Below are positions 1-10,163 of a DNA stretch of 64,000 nucleotides, one piece after another; the stretch's first letter is position 1; each line of letters begins with the position of its first letter. The position numbers and the translations under genes are program-made. Under the pieces are notes generated by a model. That model had not been told where the DNA came from, ran no database searches, and was given only the letters and a program-made list of their open reading frames with translations. The DNA is taken from contig NC_014924.1 of assembly GCF_000185965.1 (NCBI RefSeq), forward strand, positions 1,612,001 through 1,676,000. The letters run 5' to 3'. This DNA is from Pseudoxanthomonas suwonensis 11-1 (lineage in GTDB: Bacteria > Pseudomonadota > Gammaproteobacteria > Xanthomonadales > Xanthomonadaceae).

Positions 1-758
1 CCCGCATCGCCTTCCTCGCCAGCGCCGCGCCCGGCGCCCAGGAGGCGCTGGCCGCGCTGGTGGAGCGCCACGGCACCTGCCCGGTGCAGGAAGCCGACGT
101 GATCTGCTCGCTCGGGGGCGACGGCTTCATGCTCCAGACCCTCCACCGCCACGGTGGCCTGGGCAAGCCGGTGTACGGCATGAAGCTGGGCACGGTCGGG
201 TTCCTGATGAACCACTACCATGCCGACGACCTGCTCGAGCGCCTGGCCGCGGCCGAGCCGGCGATCCTGCGTCCGCTGGAGATGGTGGCGCAGACCGAGT
301 CCGGCAGCACCGTCGGCTCGCTGGCCTACAACGAGGTCTCGCTGCTGCGCCAGACGCGCCAGGCGGCGCACATCCGCATCGACCTCAACGGGCAGCAGCG
401 GCTGGACGAACTGGTCTGCGACGGCGTGATGGTGTGCACCCCGGCCGGCAGTACCGCCTACAACTTCTCCGCCCACGGCCCGATCCTGCCGCTGGGCTCG
501 CAGACCATCGCCCTGACCCCGATCGCGGCGTTCCGCCCGCGGCGCTGGCGCGGCGCGATCCTCAAGGCCGAGACCGAAGTGCGCTTCGAGATACTGGATC
601 CCTACAAGCGTCCGGTGAGCGTGACCGCCGATTCGCACGAGACCCGCGACGTGGTCGAAGTGGTGATCCGCGAATCGCGTGACCGCACCGTGACCCTTCT
701 TTTCGACCCTGAACACAACCTCGAAGAACGTATCCTGAGCGAACAATTCGTGGTATGA
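1..758 (+). CDS. nadK: NAD kinase, 5' truncated
   Basis: ATP-dependent phosphorylation of NAD to NADP in the cytoplasm. The open frame runs in from the window edge ([11 protein letters not shown] at codon 1 of the visible frame), so the true start is outside. The GTG at 60 is internal, not a start. The family signature GGDG is visible ([12 protein letters not shown]), as is the NAD-binding loop [17 protein letters not shown] and the C-terminal beta-sheet domain. About 252 residues are visible; the family is usually 250-300, so only a short N-terminal piece is missing. It is not flagellar and lies on the strand opposite to the che genes. Family assignment is secure. Confidence 0.95.
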   Translation, partial: RIAFLASAAPGAQEALAALVERHGTCPVQEADVICSLGGDGFMLQTLHRHGGLGKPVYGMKLGTVGFLMNHYHADDLLERLAAAEPAILRPLEMVAQTESGSTVGSLAYNEVSLLRQTRQAAHIRIDLNGQQRLDELVCDGVMVCTPAGSTAYNFSAHGPILPLGSQTIALTPIAAFRPRRWRGAILKAETEVRFEILDPYKRPVSVTADSHETRDVVEVVIRESRDRTVTLLFDPEHNLEERILSEQFVV

Positions 759-860
759 CGTTGTAACCGCGCTGATCGCGCGCGGTGTGGAGGCCGGAGT
801 GCCTCCGGGGAAACATTCGAAAAACTCGGAAGGAAGCTTCAACTGAAGGGGAGGGGTCCC

Positions 861-1337
861 GTGAAGTTGTGGTATCTGCTTTTCCTGTGCATGTTGCCGG
901 CGCAGGCCGTCGGCGCGTGCGCGTTCGACACCAACCTGCAGCCCTTCAAGGTCGCCCGCAGTTCGCTGCTGGACTGGTCCGACCTGCCGCCTCCGGAACT
1001 GGAACAGGTGACGCTGACCCGCGGCCTCGGTGGCGGTGCGTCCTGCGACGAGCTCGGGTTCCTGAACATCCAGCTGAAGTGGCCGCGCGGTACGCCCTAC
1101 GACCTGGAGGAGATCGGCTTCGAGTACCGGGTCGTCTCCGGCGAGGCGCCGGAGGACCTGGTTCCGGACGCGCCGGTGGTGGCGCCGATCCGGGGACGGC
1201 GGACCGAGCACCAGCTGACCTGGAACGACGGAACACCGGATGGGCAGCAACCGCTCCACCTGGTGCTGGAAGTACGCCCGGTGACCGCCGAAGGCTGGCG
1301 CGGGCGTCCGTTGCAGGTGCGGGTCGACTCTCCCTGA
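861..1337 (+). CDS. Small secreted protein of unknown function
   Basis: A 158-residue protein starting at GTG 861, with a purine-rich ribosome-binding site (GGGGAGGGG) a few bases upstream. Residues 1-19 form a signal peptide with a hydrophobic core (LWYLLFLCMLPAQA) and an Ala-X-Ala-like end before CAFD. The mature part has two cysteines and alternating hydrophobic strands, which suggests a small beta-sandwich, but I recognise no family. It lies 102 bp after nadK and 41 bp before the 5'-nucleotidase gene on the same strand. Periplasmic location is inferred from the signal peptide only. Confidence 0.7.
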   Translation: MKLWYLLFLCMLPAQAVGACAFDTNLQPFKVARSSLLDWSDLPPPELEQVTLTRGLGGGASCDELGFLNIQLKWPRGTPYDLEEIGFEYRVVSGEAPEDLVPDAPVVAPIRGRRTEHQLTWNDGTPDGQQPLHLVLEVRPVTAEGWRGRPLQVRVDSP

Positions 1338-1378
1338 GGGCGGCGGCGCGGGCGTCGTGGCGGTGCCATAATCGCCGC

Positions 1379-2311
1379 ATGACCGCGCCCGACCGCCATA
1401 TCCAGGACAACGCACCGCGGGTACTCACCGTGGCGGTGACCTCGCGTGCCCTGTTCGACCTGGAGGAAGGCCACTCGCTGTTCGAGCGCGAGGGCGTGGA
1501 CGCCTACGCCGAGTACCAGCGCCAGCTGGAGGACGAGATCCTCGAGCCGGGCGTGGCCTTCCCGGTGGTGCGCAAGCTGCTCGCGCTCAACCAGCGCCTG
1601 CCGGAGGATGCGCCGCAGGTGGAGGTGATCCTGCTGTCGCGCAACTCGGCCGACACCGGCCTGCGCATCTTCAACTCGATCCAGCACTACGGCCTGGACA
1701 TCGTGCGCGCGGTGTTCACCGCCGGCGAGCCGACCTGGCCGTACGTGGCGCCGTTCGGCACCAACCTGTTCCTGTCGGCCAACCCGGAGTCGGTGCGGCG
1801 TTCGCTGGAGCACGGGGTGGCGGCGGCGACCATCCTGCCGGCGCGCGCGGCCGACGCGGCGCGCGACCAGCTGCGCATCGCCTTCGACGGCGACGCGGTG
1901 ATCTTCGGCGACGAGAGCGAGCGCATCTCTCGCGAGCAGGGCGTGGCGGCATTCGGCCTGCACGAGCGCCAGCGCGCCCGCGAGCCCCTTTCCGGCGGCC
2001 CGTTCCGCAGCTTCCTGGCGGCCCTGCACCAGCTGCAGGCGGCGTTCCCGGCGGGCGAGGACGCACCGATCCGCACCGCCCTGGTCACCGCGCGCTCGGC
2101 GCCGGCGCACGAGCGGGTGATCCGCACCCTGCGCGAGTGGGGCGTGCGCCTGGACGAGGCGCTGTTCCTGGGCGGGCGTGACAAGGGGCCGTTCCTGGCC
2201 GCGTTCGGCGCCGACATCTTCTTCGACGACTCGCGCCACAACATCGACAGCGCCCGCATGCACGTGGCCGCCGGCCACGTGCCGCACGGCGTGGCCAACG
2301 TCGAGGACTGA
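1379..2311 (+). CDS. 5'-nucleotidase (cytosolic cN-I-like family)
   Basis: A 310-residue protein predicted to dephosphorylate nucleoside 5'-monophosphates in the cytoplasm. It looks like the bacterial 5'-nucleotidase family related to eukaryotic cytosolic 5'-nucleotidase I: an N-terminal VTSRALFDLEEGHSLFE stretch, the NSADTGLRIFNSI segment, and a C-terminal LGGRDKGPFLAAFGADIFFDD motif typical of the HAD-like fold. The frame is open upstream to 785, but ATG 1379 is chosen because the upstream codons shadow the 861-1337 gene. Its stop is 3 bp from the stop of convergent cheB. Confidence 0.85.
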   Translation: MTAPDRHIQDNAPRVLTVAVTSRALFDLEEGHSLFEREGVDAYAEYQRQLEDEILEPGVAFPVVRKLLALNQRLPEDAPQVEVILLSRNSADTGLRIFNSIQHYGLDIVRAVFTAGEPTWPYVAPFGTNLFLSANPESVRRSLEHGVAAATILPARAADAARDQLRIAFDGDAVIFGDESERISREQGVAAFGLHERQRAREPLSGGPFRSFLAALHQLQAAFPAGEDAPIRTALVTARSAPAHERVIRTLREWGVRLDEALFLGGRDKGPFLAAFGADIFFDDSRHNIDSARMHVAAGHVPHGVANVED

Positions 2312-2314
2312 GGC

Positions 2315-3391
2315 TCAGGCCCCGGCGTGGCTGCCGGCGTGGGCGCCGGCCAGCTCCAGCAGGCGCTGCGCGATCTTGTCCAACGGCACGATGTCGTCGG
2401 CCGCGCCGAGCCGTACCGCGGCCCCGGGCATGCCCCAGACCACGCTGGTGGCCTCGTCCTGGACCAGGGTCGGCGCGCCGGCTTCCTTCATTTCCATCAG
2501 GCCGCGGGCGCCGTCGTCGCCCATGCCGGTGAGGATCGCGCCGACCGCGTTCGGCCCGGCGGCCACGGCCACCGAGCGGAACAGCACGTCCACCGCGGGA
2601 CGGTGGCGATTGACCGGTGCGCTGCCATCGACCCGGCAGCGCCAGCGCGCACCGTCGCGGATGATGCGCAGGTGGTGGTCGCCGGGCGGCAGGTAGGCAT
2701 GGCCCGGCAGCACCAGCTCGCCGTCGCTGGCCTCGCGCACCAGCATCGGCGAGTGCCGGTCCAGGCGCTCGACAAAGGCGCGGCTGAAGCCGCCGGGGAT
2801 GTGCTGGGTGAGCACGACCGCCGGCGCATCCGGCGGCATCTGCTCGAGCACGTAGCGGATCGCCTCGGTGCCGCCGGCCGACGCGCCGATCGCGATCAGG
2901 CGGTCGGTGGTGCGGAAGCGGCCGGACAACGGCATGGACGCGCGTGGCGCAGCCGGTTCCAGCCGCTGCGCCGGGCGCATCAGCGCCTGCACCTTCGCCC
3001 GCGCCGCGCCCTTGACCTTGGCCACGATCTCGTCGGCATAGGCCTCCAGGCCCTGGGCCACGCCCAGCCTGGGCTTGGTGACGAAATCGACCGCGCCCAG
3101 CGCCAGCGCCTGCAGGGTGACGTCGGCGCCGCGCTCGGTCAGCGAGGACACCATCACCACCGGCATCGGCCGCAGCCGCATCAGGTTCTCGAGGAAGGCC
3201 AGGCCGTCCATGCGCGGCATCTCGACGTCGAGGGTGATGACGTCGGGGTTCAGGCGCTTGATCTTCTCCCGCGCCAGGAACGGGTCGGCGGCGGTGCCGA
3301 CCACCTCGATCCCCGGCTCGCGCGCCAGCAGCTCCGAGAGCACCTGGCGCACCACCGCCGAGTCGTCGACCACCAGTACCCGGACCGCCAT
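2315..3391 (-). CDS. cheB: CheB, chemotaxis response regulator methylesterase/deamidase
   Basis: Removes methyl groups from MCP glutamates and deamidates MCP glutamines to adapt receptor sensitivity. It is 358 residues. The receiver domain (about 1-120) has acidic residues D9/D10 and phospho-acceptor D55 in ITLDVEMP. The catalytic domain (about 160-350) shows the triad in GASAGG (S171), LTQHIPGG (H197) and TGMGDDG (D293). The start codon overlaps the cheD stop by one base, so the two are translationally coupled. It is the last gene of cheR-cheD-cheB. The intact phospho-acceptor implies control by a CheA kinase, probably CheA2 of the adjacent module. Confidence 0.97.
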   Translation of the reverse strand: MAVRVLVVDDSAVVRQVLSELLAREPGIEVVGTAADPFLAREKIKRLNPDVITLDVEMPRMDGLAFLENLMRLRPMPVVMVSSLTERGADVTLQALALGAVDFVTKPRLGVAQGLEAYADEIVAKVKGAARAKVQALMRPAQRLEPAAPRASMPLSGRFRTTDRLIAIGASAGGTEAIRYVLEQMPPDAPAVVLTQHIPGGFSRAFVERLDRHSPMLVREASDGELVLPGHAYLPPGDHHLRIIRDGARWRCRVDGSAPVNRHRPAVDVLFRSVAVAAGPNAVGAILTGMGDDGARGLMEMKEAGAPTLVQDEATSVVWGMPGAAVRLGAADDIVPLDKIAQRLLELAGAHAGSHAGA

Positions 3392-3984
3392 CAGAACAGC
3401 TCCACGCCACCGCTGACCGGCGTGCTCGACAGGCGCGACCGGACCGCGGTTTCGGCGGCCAGGACCTCGGCGCCGTGGGCATGCGGCAGGCGGTTGACGA
3501 TGACCTTGCCGGTATGCGGGAAGAACCAGACCTTGCGCGGGTGGATGCCGCGCAGGTCCTCGGCCACCACCGGGATGCGCTCGGCGTCCAGGTAGGACAA
3601 CACGAAGTCGGCGTTGCGGGTGCCGACCGGGTTGCTGGTGAAGCCCTTGAGCACGTTGGCGCCGCCGAACACCTTGGCTTCCAGGCGCTTGCGGTTGGCG
3701 CCGCGCTTGAGCAGCTCGTTGATCAGCATTTCCATGGCGTAGCTGCCGTAGCGCGCCGGTGCGCCGTCGCCGGTGTTGCCGTCCGGCAGCAGGAAGTGGT
3801 TCATGCCACCGAGGTTGAGCAGCGGGTCGCGGATGCAGGCGGCCACGCAGGAGCCCAGCACGGTCACAAGCGCGGTGCCGTCGTCCACCACCAGGTACTG
3901 GGTGGGCAGCAGCTTGGCGGCCGGGACCTGGAACTGCGGGTCGCGGTAGCGCATCACCCCGTCGGACTGCAGGGCCAGGCTCAT
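3391..3984 (-). CDS. cheD: CheD, chemoreceptor glutamine deamidase
   Basis: Deamidates specific glutamines in MCPs, and in some species binds CheC. The 197-residue frame starts at ATG 3984; the open frame extends further upstream but there overlaps cheR. The catalytic cysteine is C46 in VLGSCVAAC and the histidine H63 in GGMNHFLLP, both in the usual CheD context. The start overlaps the cheR stop by 4 bases (ATGA) and the stop overlaps cheB by one base. No cheC is visible, so here CheD probably acts mainly as a deamidase. Confidence 0.95.
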   Translation of the reverse strand: MSLALQSDGVMRYRDPQFQVPAAKLLPTQYLVVDDGTALVTVLGSCVAACIRDPLLNLGGMNHFLLPDGNTGDGAPARYGSYAMEMLINELLKRGANRKRLEAKVFGGANVLKGFTSNPVGTRNADFVLSYLDAERIPVVAEDLRGIHPRKVWFFPHTGKVIVNRLPHAHGAEVLAAETAVRSRLSSTPVSGGVELF

Positions 3985-4835
3985 GCGCGCACCGTGCGGC
4001 GGTAGAGGGTGCGGCCGCAGGGCTGGATCAGGTCGGCCGCGTGCAGGTAGTTCTCCGAATGCCCGGTGTAGAGCAGGCTGCCAGGCTCCATGTGGGTGAC
4101 CAGGCGCGAGAGCACGGCGCGCTGGGTCGCCTTGTCGAAGTAGATCATCACGTTGCGGCAGAAGATCGCGGCGAAGCTGCCGCCGACGTCGTAGCGCGGC
4201 GCCAGCAGGTTGAGCGGGCGGAACTCGACAAGCGCCTGCAGCGCCGGATGCACCCGGCAGCGGCCGTCGTTGGGGCCGGTGCCGCGCTGGAAGTAGCGGC
4301 GGCGGGTGTCCAGGTCGAGCCCGTTGATGCGCTCCATGGCGTAGACGCCACGGCGCGCCGTGGCCAGCACGTTGGTGTCGATGTCGGTGGCCAGGATGCG
4401 CACCGGCGGGGTCATGGTGCCGAAGGCCTCGCAGGCGGTGATGGCCATCGAATAGGCCTCCTCGCCGGTGGAGGCGGCGCAGGACCACAGCCGCACCGGG
4501 CCGTCTCCGGCCAGCCCCTGCAGCTGCCGGTGCAGGTGCTCGAAGTGGTGCGGCTCGCGGAAGAAGGCGGTGAGGTTGGTGGTCAGCGCATTGGTGAAGG
4601 ACTGCCACTCCGGGCCGGACGGATCGGCATCGAGCAGGTCCAGGTAGGCGCCGAACTCGTTGATCCCCAGCGCCCGCAGGCGGCGCGAGAGCCGACCGTA
4701 GACCATGTCGCGCTTGGCGGGGGCCAGGGCGATGCCGGCGCGGGCGTGGATCATCCGGCACACGCGCTGGAAGTCGCGGTCGGAGAACGCGAAGTCGCGC
4801 TGTTCGGTCGGGGGATGGGGGAGATGGGCGCTCAT
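3981..4835 (-). CDS. cheR: CheR, MCP glutamate O-methyltransferase
   Basis: Uses S-adenosylmethionine to methylate receptor glutamates. It is 284 residues. The all-helical CheR N domain comes first ([19 protein letters not shown]), then the SAM-binding domain with [23 protein letters not shown] and the FCRNVMIYF motif. It is the first gene of cheRDB. Two of the three MCPs encoded just upstream end in aromatic pentapeptides suitable for docking CheR, so local substrates are likely. Confidence 0.96.
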   Translation of the reverse strand: MSAHLPHPPTEQRDFAFSDRDFQRVCRMIHARAGIALAPAKRDMVYGRLSRRLRALGINEFGAYLDLLDADPSGPEWQSFTNALTTNLTAFFREPHHFEHLHRQLQGLAGDGPVRLWSCAASTGEEAYSMAITACEAFGTMTPPVRILATDIDTNVLATARRGVYAMERINGLDLDTRRRYFQRGTGPNDGRCRVHPALQALVEFRPLNLLAPRYDVGGSFAAIFCRNVMIYFDKATQRAVLSRLVTHMEPGSLLYTGHSENYLHAADLIQPCGRTLYRRTVRA

Positions 4836-4932
4836 GTTGCTCGCTGCACCGGCACACTGCCGCTGATGCGGTTATCGGCCGGCGGCGGCAGGAGTGAAGC
4901 CCTGCCGTCGTTGGCACTCGGAAGGCGTCGGC

Positions 4933-7125
4933 TCAGACCGCCAGCGCCTGCCGTGGCGTGGAGATGGCGGTATCACCGCCGGGCTGGCCCCAGCTGTCTT
5001 CCAGGCGGAACGCGGCCATGGCCGCGCCGAGCCCGACGGCCTGTTCCTCGAGCGCCCGCGCTGCGGCGGAAGCCTCTTCGACCAGGGCGGCGTTCTGCTG
5101 GGTGGTCTCGTCCATCTGCACGATGGTGCGGTTGACCTGGGCGATGCCCTCGGCCTGCTCCTGCGAGGCGGCAGAGATCTCGGCCATGATGTCGGTGACC
5201 CGCTGCACGCTGGTGACGATCTCGCCCATGGTCCTGCCGGCCTGCTCGGCCAGCCTGGCGCCATCGGCGACCTTGCCGGTGGAGTCCTCGATCAGCTGCT
5301 TGATCTCCTTGGCCGCGGTGGCCGACCGCTGGGCCAGCGAACGCACCTCGGTGGCGACCACGGCGAAGCCGCGGCCCTGTTCGCCGGCACGCGCCGCTTC
5401 CACCGCCGCGTTGAGCGCGAGGATATTGGTCTGGAAGGCGATGCCGTCGATGACCGAGATGATGTCGGCGATCCTGCGCGAGGAGGCCTGGATGTCGGCC
5501 ATGGTGGTGACCACCTGGCCGACGACCTGGCCGCCCTCGGATGCCACCGAGGCGGCACCGATCGCCAGCTGGTTGGCCTGGCGGGCATGGTCGGCGTTCT
5601 GCTTCACCGTGGAGGTCAGTTCCTCCATGGAGGCGGCGGTTTCTTCCAGGTTGGCCGCCTGCTGCTCGGTACGGCGCGACAGGTCGTTGTTGCCGGAGGC
5701 GATCTCGGTGGCGCCGCTATTAATGGCGGAGGAGGCGGCCTGGATGCGGGACACGATCGACGCCAGGTGGTCGACGGTCGCGTTGGCATCGTCGCGCATG
5801 CCGGCGAACACGCCCTGGAAGTCGCCTTCCATGCGCACGGTCAGGTCGCCCCGGGCCAGGGCACGCAGGACCATGGAAACCTGCCGGGCGCTGCCGGACA
5901 GCGTCTCCAGCAGTTCGTTGAGGTTGCGCGACAGGGCCAGGGCGAAGTCGCGCTTGTTCTCCAGGCCCAGGCGGGTGGACATGTCGCCGGCGACGGCGGC
6001 TTCGACCAGGCGGCTGACTTCCTCCTCGACCCGGACCTCGTCGGTGCGGTCCAGCCACTCGACCACGTAGCCGATCAGGTTGCGGCCGCTGTCGCGCACC
6101 GGGTTGACGGTCAGGCGCATGTGGTGGCCGCCGACCAGGATGTTCGCCCGGTGGGTGCCTTCCAGGCCCGCCAGCAGGCGCGACTGGTGCGCCGGGTTGC
6201 GGTGGAAGGCATCGATGCTGCCGCCGACCAGGGACGAGACCTCGAAGTTCGGCAGGTCGCGGCGGATGTCGGCCTCGGCGGCCCGCAGGGTGTCCAGCAG
6301 GGCCCGGTTGCCGTAGACGATGGTGCGATCGGCATCGGCGATCATCACGTTGGTGGTGACGCTGTCCAGCGCCGCGCGGATGCGCAGGTACTCGCGGCTG
6401 GTCTCGCGGTTGCCGTCCAGGCGCTCGATCAGCTGGCCGCTCATCGCCACCAGGGTGCTCGCAAGGGAGCCGGGCGGGAACTCCATCGCCGCGATGTCCG
6501 CAGGGACCGGGCGCTCCTCGGCGACGTCGCCGGCGAGCTTGGCCAGGCGGCGCGGACCGTAACCGAGGTACATCAGCTGGCGTCGCATCTGCACCGCCAT
6601 CATCGACAGCAACACGGTTTCGGTGACCACGTAGCCCGCGTGCAGCAGCACGATGCCGAATCCGCTGCCGGCCGGGTACACCGGGAACGGCAGGCCGGCG
6701 CGCTGCAGGAAGAAGAACACCAGGTGATGCACGGCGATCGCCGCGGCGGCCACCACGATCGGCACCCAGTCGCGGTAATACAGCAGCACCGCGATCAGCA
6801 TGATCACGCCGAAGTGCGCCTCGACCATGCCGCCGGACTGGTGGATCAGGGCAGCGGCCAGGACCATCAGCGCCAGCGCCACCGATACCCGGCTCAGGCG
6901 GGTGCCGGCGAACAACCGGACCTGGACCAGGACGAAAGCGACCGTGGGCAGGCTCACCATCAGCGCGGCGTCCCACTGCCCGTGCCAGGCGGCCAGGCCA
7001 AGCGAGATCGCGCCGACCACGCAGGCCAGCTTCACCAGCAGGCGGTCGGCCTCGGCGGCCTGTTCGGCGAGGAAGGCGTAGCGTTCGCGCCCGACCAGGC
7101 GGGACGCGGCGGTTCGGTTGGACAT
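4933..7125 (-). CDS. Methyl-accepting chemotaxis protein with six-TM N-terminus and PAS domain (MCP1)
   Basis: Chemoreceptor of 730 residues. The N-terminus has about six membrane segments (roughly 31-46, 52-70, 80-95, 103-117, 120-140, 155-178) and no large periplasmic domain. A PAS-like region follows (about 250-370, from [21 protein letters not shown]), then a HAMP-like segment and the MA signalling hairpin with the conserved tip [19 protein letters not shown]. This points to sensing within the membrane or cytoplasm. Unlike MCP2 and MCP3, it ends ...RQALAV with no CheR-docking pentapeptide. It follows the 165-residue protein gene by 11 bp and is probably co-transcribed with it. The ligand is unknown. 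Confidence 0.93.
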   Translation of the reverse strand: MSNRTAASRLVGRERYAFLAEQAAEADRLLVKLACVVGAISLGLAAWHGQWDAALMVSLPTVAFVLVQVRLFAGTRLSRVSVALALMVLAAALIHQSGGMVEAHFGVIMLIAVLLYYRDWVPIVVAAAAIAVHHLVFFFLQRAGLPFPVYPAGSGFGIVLLHAGYVVTETVLLSMMAVQMRRQLMYLGYGPRRLAKLAGDVAEERPVPADIAAMEFPPGSLASTLVAMSGQLIERLDGNRETSREYLRIRAALDSVTTNVMIADADRTIVYGNRALLDTLRAAEADIRRDLPNFEVSSLVGGSIDAFHRNPAHQSRLLAGLEGTHRANILVGGHHMRLTVNPVRDSGRNLIGYVVEWLDRTDEVRVEEEVSRLVEAAVAGDMSTRLGLENKRDFALALSRNLNELLETLSGSARQVSMVLRALARGDLTVRMEGDFQGVFAGMRDDANATVDHLASIVSRIQAASSAINSGATEIASGNNDLSRRTEQQAANLEETAASMEELTSTVKQNADHARQANQLAIGAASVASEGGQVVGQVVTTMADIQASSRRIADIISVIDGIAFQTNILALNAAVEAARAGEQGRGFAVVATEVRSLAQRSATAAKEIKQLIEDSTGKVADGARLAEQAGRTMGEIVTSVQRVTDIMAEISAASQEQAEGIAQVNRTIVQMDETTQQNAALVEEASAAARALEEQAVGLGAAMAAFRLEDSWGQPGGDTAISTPRQALAV

Positions 7126-7136
7126 GTCGGTATTCC

Positions 7137-7634
7137 TCAGGAACAGGTGCAGTCGCTGGCGACGACGAGGGGTGGGCGACGCGTTGCGAGGGCGGCCTTC
7201 AGCAGCGCGGGCAGCAGGTCGGCGCCACTGCAGGAGCCGCCCCAGTTGGCGGGGCCGGCGTACAACAGGCGGGCGTCGGCCGTGGTGACGATCAGGGGGT
7301 AGGGGAGGGCGAGGGCGGAGGCGGGCAGTTCACGTAAGGCGAAGCCTCCTGCTTCGATCCGGGCCCGGAGCTGGCCGCTGTGCCCTTGGGGCAGGCCGGT
7401 GCAGCTGCAGCCCGGCCTCAGCCAGGCGGTAGCTGTGTCCGGGCGGGGAAGTCCGGCGACCAGTGCTTCGACGGCCATGGCATCAGCAGCGGAGGCCAGC
7501 GAACGCGAGGGACGCAGCGTGGCCAGGCCCAACGCCATCGCGACCAGCCACAGGATGAGGAGCAGGCTTCCGGCAATGCCGGGCAGCCAGCTGCTTGCTT
7601 GCGGTTGCGGAGCGTCCACGCACATCTTCCCCAT
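7137..7634 (-). CDS. Small membrane-anchored protein with cysteine motifs, unknown function
   Basis: Up to 165 residues. One membrane segment (about 18-40, [22 protein letters not shown]) is followed by a periplasmic-looking domain with CSC at about 76-78, an isolated Cys in [14 protein letters not shown] and a C-terminal DCTCS. Paired CxC sites near a beta-strand/helix pattern recall thioredoxin-like small proteins of the DUF6436 type, but I cannot confirm the family. ATG 7634 has little spacing to a ribosome-binding site; the in-frame ATG at 7625, preceded by GGGGAAG, is an equally good start. A sigma-28-type site lies upstream and MCP1 lies 11 bp downstream, so it belongs to the motility regulon. 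Confidence 0.7.
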   Translation of the reverse strand: MGKMCVDAPQPQASSWLPGIAGSLLLILWLVAMALGLATLRPSRSLASAADAMAVEALVAGLPRPDTATAWLRPGCSCTGLPQGHSGQLRARIEAGGFALRELPASALALPYPLIVTTADARLLYAGPANWGGSCSGADLLPALLKAALATRRPPLVVASDCTCS

Positions 7635-7675
7635 TCCTGGTCGTGCCGGGTCCCCCCCAGGGACCGTCTACCAGA

Positions 7676-7703
7676 CCATCGGCCGCCAGGAGCGGAGCCT
7701 TTA
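7676..7703 (-). promoter_or_regulatory. Sigma-28 (FliA) promoter for the 165-residue protein and MCP1
   Basis: On the minus strand this reads TAAAG, 15 bases, then GCCGATGG. The -35 is perfect and the first six bases of the -10 match GCCGATAA; the spacing is one longer than the usual 14. It lies about 40-50 bp upstream of the gene. Confidence 0.6.
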
Positions 7704-7735
7704 GCGGGATGCGGTGGAAACGGACGCTCCGTGCG

Positions 7736-7756
7736 AAAAAAGTGACCGTGGTCGCT
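7736..7756 (-). terminator. Possible weak intrinsic terminator after MCP2
   Basis: Minus strand: a six-pair stem (AGCGAC/GTCACT with one G-T pair), a four-base loop, then six consecutive T. It is 20 bp after the MCP2 stop. The stem is short, so efficiency is doubtful. Confidence 0.4.
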
Positions 7757-7776
7757 GCCGGTACGTGTTCCCGGGT

Positions 7777-10032
7777 TCAGAACTTTGCCCACTCGGGCTC
7801 TTCGCTGCGGGCGGCATTTCCCTCGAAGCGGACGGGCCGCGGCAACGGGGCACGGCCCGGCGCGGCGCGGTGGCTGGACGGCTTCGCCTGCGCGGTAGCG
7901 TGGCCGGCGATGGCGGCGGTGTCGGCGGTGTCGGCGAGGCGGAAGGCAGCGATGGCCCCGGCCAGGCCAATGGCCTGTTCCTCCATGGAGCGCGCCGCGG
8001 CGGAAGCCTCCTCCACCAGGGCGGCGTTCTGCTGGGTGGTCTCGTCCATCTGCACGATGGTCTGGTTGACCTGCTCGATGCCGGCAGCCTGCTCCTGCGA
8101 CGCCGCGGAGATCTCGGCCATGATGTCGGTCACGCGCTGCACCGAGGCCACGATCTCGCCCATGGTCTTGCCGGCCTGCTCGGCCAGCTGGGCGCCATCG
8201 GCGACCTTGCCGGTGGAGTCCTCGATCAGCTGCTTGATCTCCTTGGCGGCCGTGGCCGAACGCTGGGCCAGCGAACGCACCTCGGTGGCGACCACGGCGA
8301 AGCCGCGGCCCTGCTCGCCGGCACGCGCCGCTTCCACCGCGGCGTTGAGCGCCAGGATGTTGGTCTGGAAGGCGATGCCGTCGATCACCGAGATGATGTC
8401 GGCGATCTTGCGCGAGGACGCCTGGATGTCGGCCATGGTGTGGACCACCTGGCCGACGACCTGGCCGCCCTGCGAGGCGACGGAGGCGGCGCCGATGGCC
8501 AGCTGGTTGGCCTGGCGGGCGTGGTCGGCGTTCTGCTTGACGGTGGAGGTCAGCTCCTCCATCGAGGCGGCGGTCTCCTCCAGGTTGGCGGCCTGCTGCT
8601 CGGTGCGGCGGGACAGGTCGTTGTTGCCCGAGGCGATCTCGCTGGCGCCGGTGTTGATGGCGGTGGAGGCGTCCTGGATGCGCGAGACGATCGAGGTGAG
8701 CTGGTCCACGGTGGCATTGGCGTCGTCACGCATGCGGGCGAACACGCCGTGGAACTCGCCTTCCATGCGCACGCTGAGGTCGCCCTGGGCCACGGTGCGC
8801 AGCAGGTCGGAGAGCTGGTCCAGGTTGTGGCCGGTGGTCTCCATCAGGCGGTTGAGTCCGGCGACCATCGCCCGGAACTCGTGCTGGAAGGCATCGGCGT
8901 CGCCGCGGCGGGTGAAGTCGCCGGCCGCCGACGCCGCGACCAGGCCCTGGATCTCGGCATTGATCGCGCCGAGGTTGTGCTTGCAGGTGTCCATGGCCTC
9001 GGTGATCGCGGCGCGCTCGCCGGGCAGGCGCTCCATGTCCTGGGACAGGTCGCCCACCGCGTAGCGGCGCATCACTTCCACCGCGCGCATGGTCACCGAG
9101 ACGTGCTGTTCCACCAGGGCGTTGGCGTCGCGCACCATCAGTCCGTATTCGCCCGGAAAGCTGCTGTCGTCGATCCGGTAGCTGGTCTCGCCGGCCTCGT
9201 GGCGGCGCGCCATCTCGCGCTGGCCCTCGATGACCCCGCGCAGGCGCTGCTGCATCTGCTCGATCGCGTCCAGCATCTGGCCCAGCTCGTCCTTGCCGTG
9301 CTCGCCCATGTGCACGTGCAGGTTGCCATCCGATACGCCGCGCACGGCGGCCAGGGCACGGTTGGTCGCGCTGAGCACCGAACCGCCGATGGCCCAGCCC
9401 GCCAGCAGGGTAACCAGCACCAGCAGGCCACCGGCCAGGGTCATGACCCCGGTGAACTGCAGCGCCTGCATCTGGGTGTCGTCCAGGTAGACGCCGGTGG
9501 CCAGCACCCAGCCCCAGGGCTCGTACTGCGCGGCATAGGCGGTTTTCGGCGCAGGGTCGGTGCTGCCGGGCCGCGGCCATGCATAGTCCACGAAACCGCC
9601 GCCGGCCACCGCCTCCTCGACGAACGCCGGGAAGATCGCCTTGCCGTTGGCATCGAGCACGTCATGCAGCAACCGGCCTTCGAGGGTCGGGTGCATGAGC
9701 ATCCGCGGCTCATGGTTGAGCACGAAGAAGTAGTCGATCTTGTCGGCGCTGTGCATGCCACGCATGGCCTGCAGCGCCGCCGCCTTGGCCGCCTCCTCGT
9801 CCAGTTCGCCGGACTCGGCCATGCGCCCGTACTGGCCGATGACGCCCAGTGCCATCTCCACCTGCGCGCGCACCGCGGCCTGCCGGGTCGCGGTCAGGTC
9901 CAGGTACTGCAGGCGTGCCGCGACCACCGCAAGCGCGACGATGCCGACGGCGACGAAGGCCGCCTGCAGCAGGAACTTGCGCTTCATCGACAGGTCGGCG
10001 AGGAAACGGCTGAGCGTCTTGAGGGTAATCAT
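7777..10032 (-). CDS. Methyl-accepting chemotaxis protein with sCache-type sensor (MCP2)
   Basis: Chemoreceptor of 751 residues. TM1 is about 20-40, a periplasmic domain about 42-190 ([18 protein letters not shown] ... [14 protein letters not shown], the pattern of single Cache domains), TM2 about 193-215. HAMP-like segments and the MA hairpin follow. It ends EEPEWAKF, an xWxxF tail like the CheR-docking pentapeptide NWETF of enteric receptors. The open frame extends to 11373, but that part is out-of-frame MCP3 sequence; ATG 10032 directly precedes the charged end and TM1. It has its own sigma-28 promoter and a terminator separates it from MCP3. Cache domains of this type often bind small organic acids; the ligand is unknown here. 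Confidence 0.93.
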   Translation of the reverse strand: MITLKTLSRFLADLSMKRKFLLQAAFVAVGIVALAVVAARLQYLDLTATRQAAVRAQVEMALGVIGQYGRMAESGELDEEAAKAAALQAMRGMHSADKIDYFFVLNHEPRMLMHPTLEGRLLHDVLDANGKAIFPAFVEEAVAGGGFVDYAWPRPGSTDPAPKTAYAAQYEPWGWVLATGVYLDDTQMQALQFTGVMTLAGGLLVLVTLLAGWAIGGSVLSATNRALAAVRGVSDGNLHVHMGEHGKDELGQMLDAIEQMQQRLRGVIEGQREMARRHEAGETSYRIDDSSFPGEYGLMVRDANALVEQHVSVTMRAVEVMRRYAVGDLSQDMERLPGERAAITEAMDTCKHNLGAINAEIQGLVAASAAGDFTRRGDADAFQHEFRAMVAGLNRLMETTGHNLDQLSDLLRTVAQGDLSVRMEGEFHGVFARMRDDANATVDQLTSIVSRIQDASTAINTGASEIASGNNDLSRRTEQQAANLEETAASMEELTSTVKQNADHARQANQLAIGAASVASQGGQVVGQVVHTMADIQASSRKIADIISVIDGIAFQTNILALNAAVEAARAGEQGRGFAVVATEVRSLAQRSATAAKEIKQLIEDSTGKVADGAQLAEQAGKTMGEIVASVQRVTDIMAEISAASQEQAAGIEQVNQTIVQMDETTQQNAALVEEASAAARSMEEQAIGLAGAIAAFRLADTADTAAIAGHATAQAKPSSHRAAPGRAPLPRPVRFEGNAARSEEPEWAKF
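7960..8790 (-). repeat. MA-domain segment repeated in the three MCP genes
   Basis: The segment coding the receptor hairpin is nearly identical at DNA level to about 10330-11160 (MCP3) and closely similar to about 4990-5820 (MCP1), including long runs of identical third codon positions, for example around CTCGATCAGCTGCTTGATCT. The sensor portions of the same genes are unrelated. Boundaries are by eye. Confidence 0.75.
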
Positions 10033-10067
10033 TCGCAAGAAACGGCTTGTTCGCGGGTCTGCAGGGC

Positions 10068-10094
10068 TTATCGGCTGGCGCGCTGCTTTCTTCA
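10068..10094 (-). promoter_or_regulatory. Sigma-28 (FliA) promoter for MCP2
   Basis: Minus strand: TGAAG, 14 bases, GCCGATAA. The -10 is a perfect match and spacing is canonical. The predicted transcript starts about 30 bases before the MCP2 ATG. Confidence 0.8.
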
Positions 10095-10110
10095 CACCAG
10101 GTGGCACGAA

Positions 10111-10138
10111 AAGCAGAAGCCCCGGACGGGCCGGGGCT
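10111..10138 (-). terminator. Intrinsic terminator of MCP3
   Basis: Minus strand: a perfect 8-bp stem AGCCCCGG/CCGGGGCT with a 5-base loop, followed by TCTGCTTTTC. It lies 26 bp after the MCP3 stop and upstream of the MCP2 promoter. Confidence 0.75.
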
Positions 10139-10163
10139 CCTGGCTGGTGAAGCTTTGGTCCGC

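Noticed and set aside
789-806. Stem-loop GGAGGC/GCCTCC after nadK
   Set aside because: It is followed by GGGGAAAC, not a T tract, so an intrinsic terminator is not supported.
4872-4879. Perfect sigma-28 -10 (GCCGATAA, minus strand) upstream of cheR
   Set aside because: No -35-like TNAAG at 13-16 bases; the bases there are GGCTT. It may be a weak site but was not called.
4894-7302. Very long plus-strand open frames opposite the MCP, che and fli genes
   Set aside because: High GC produces long antisense frames. Translations are His/Gly/Arg-rich shadows, and the minus-strand genes are unambiguous.
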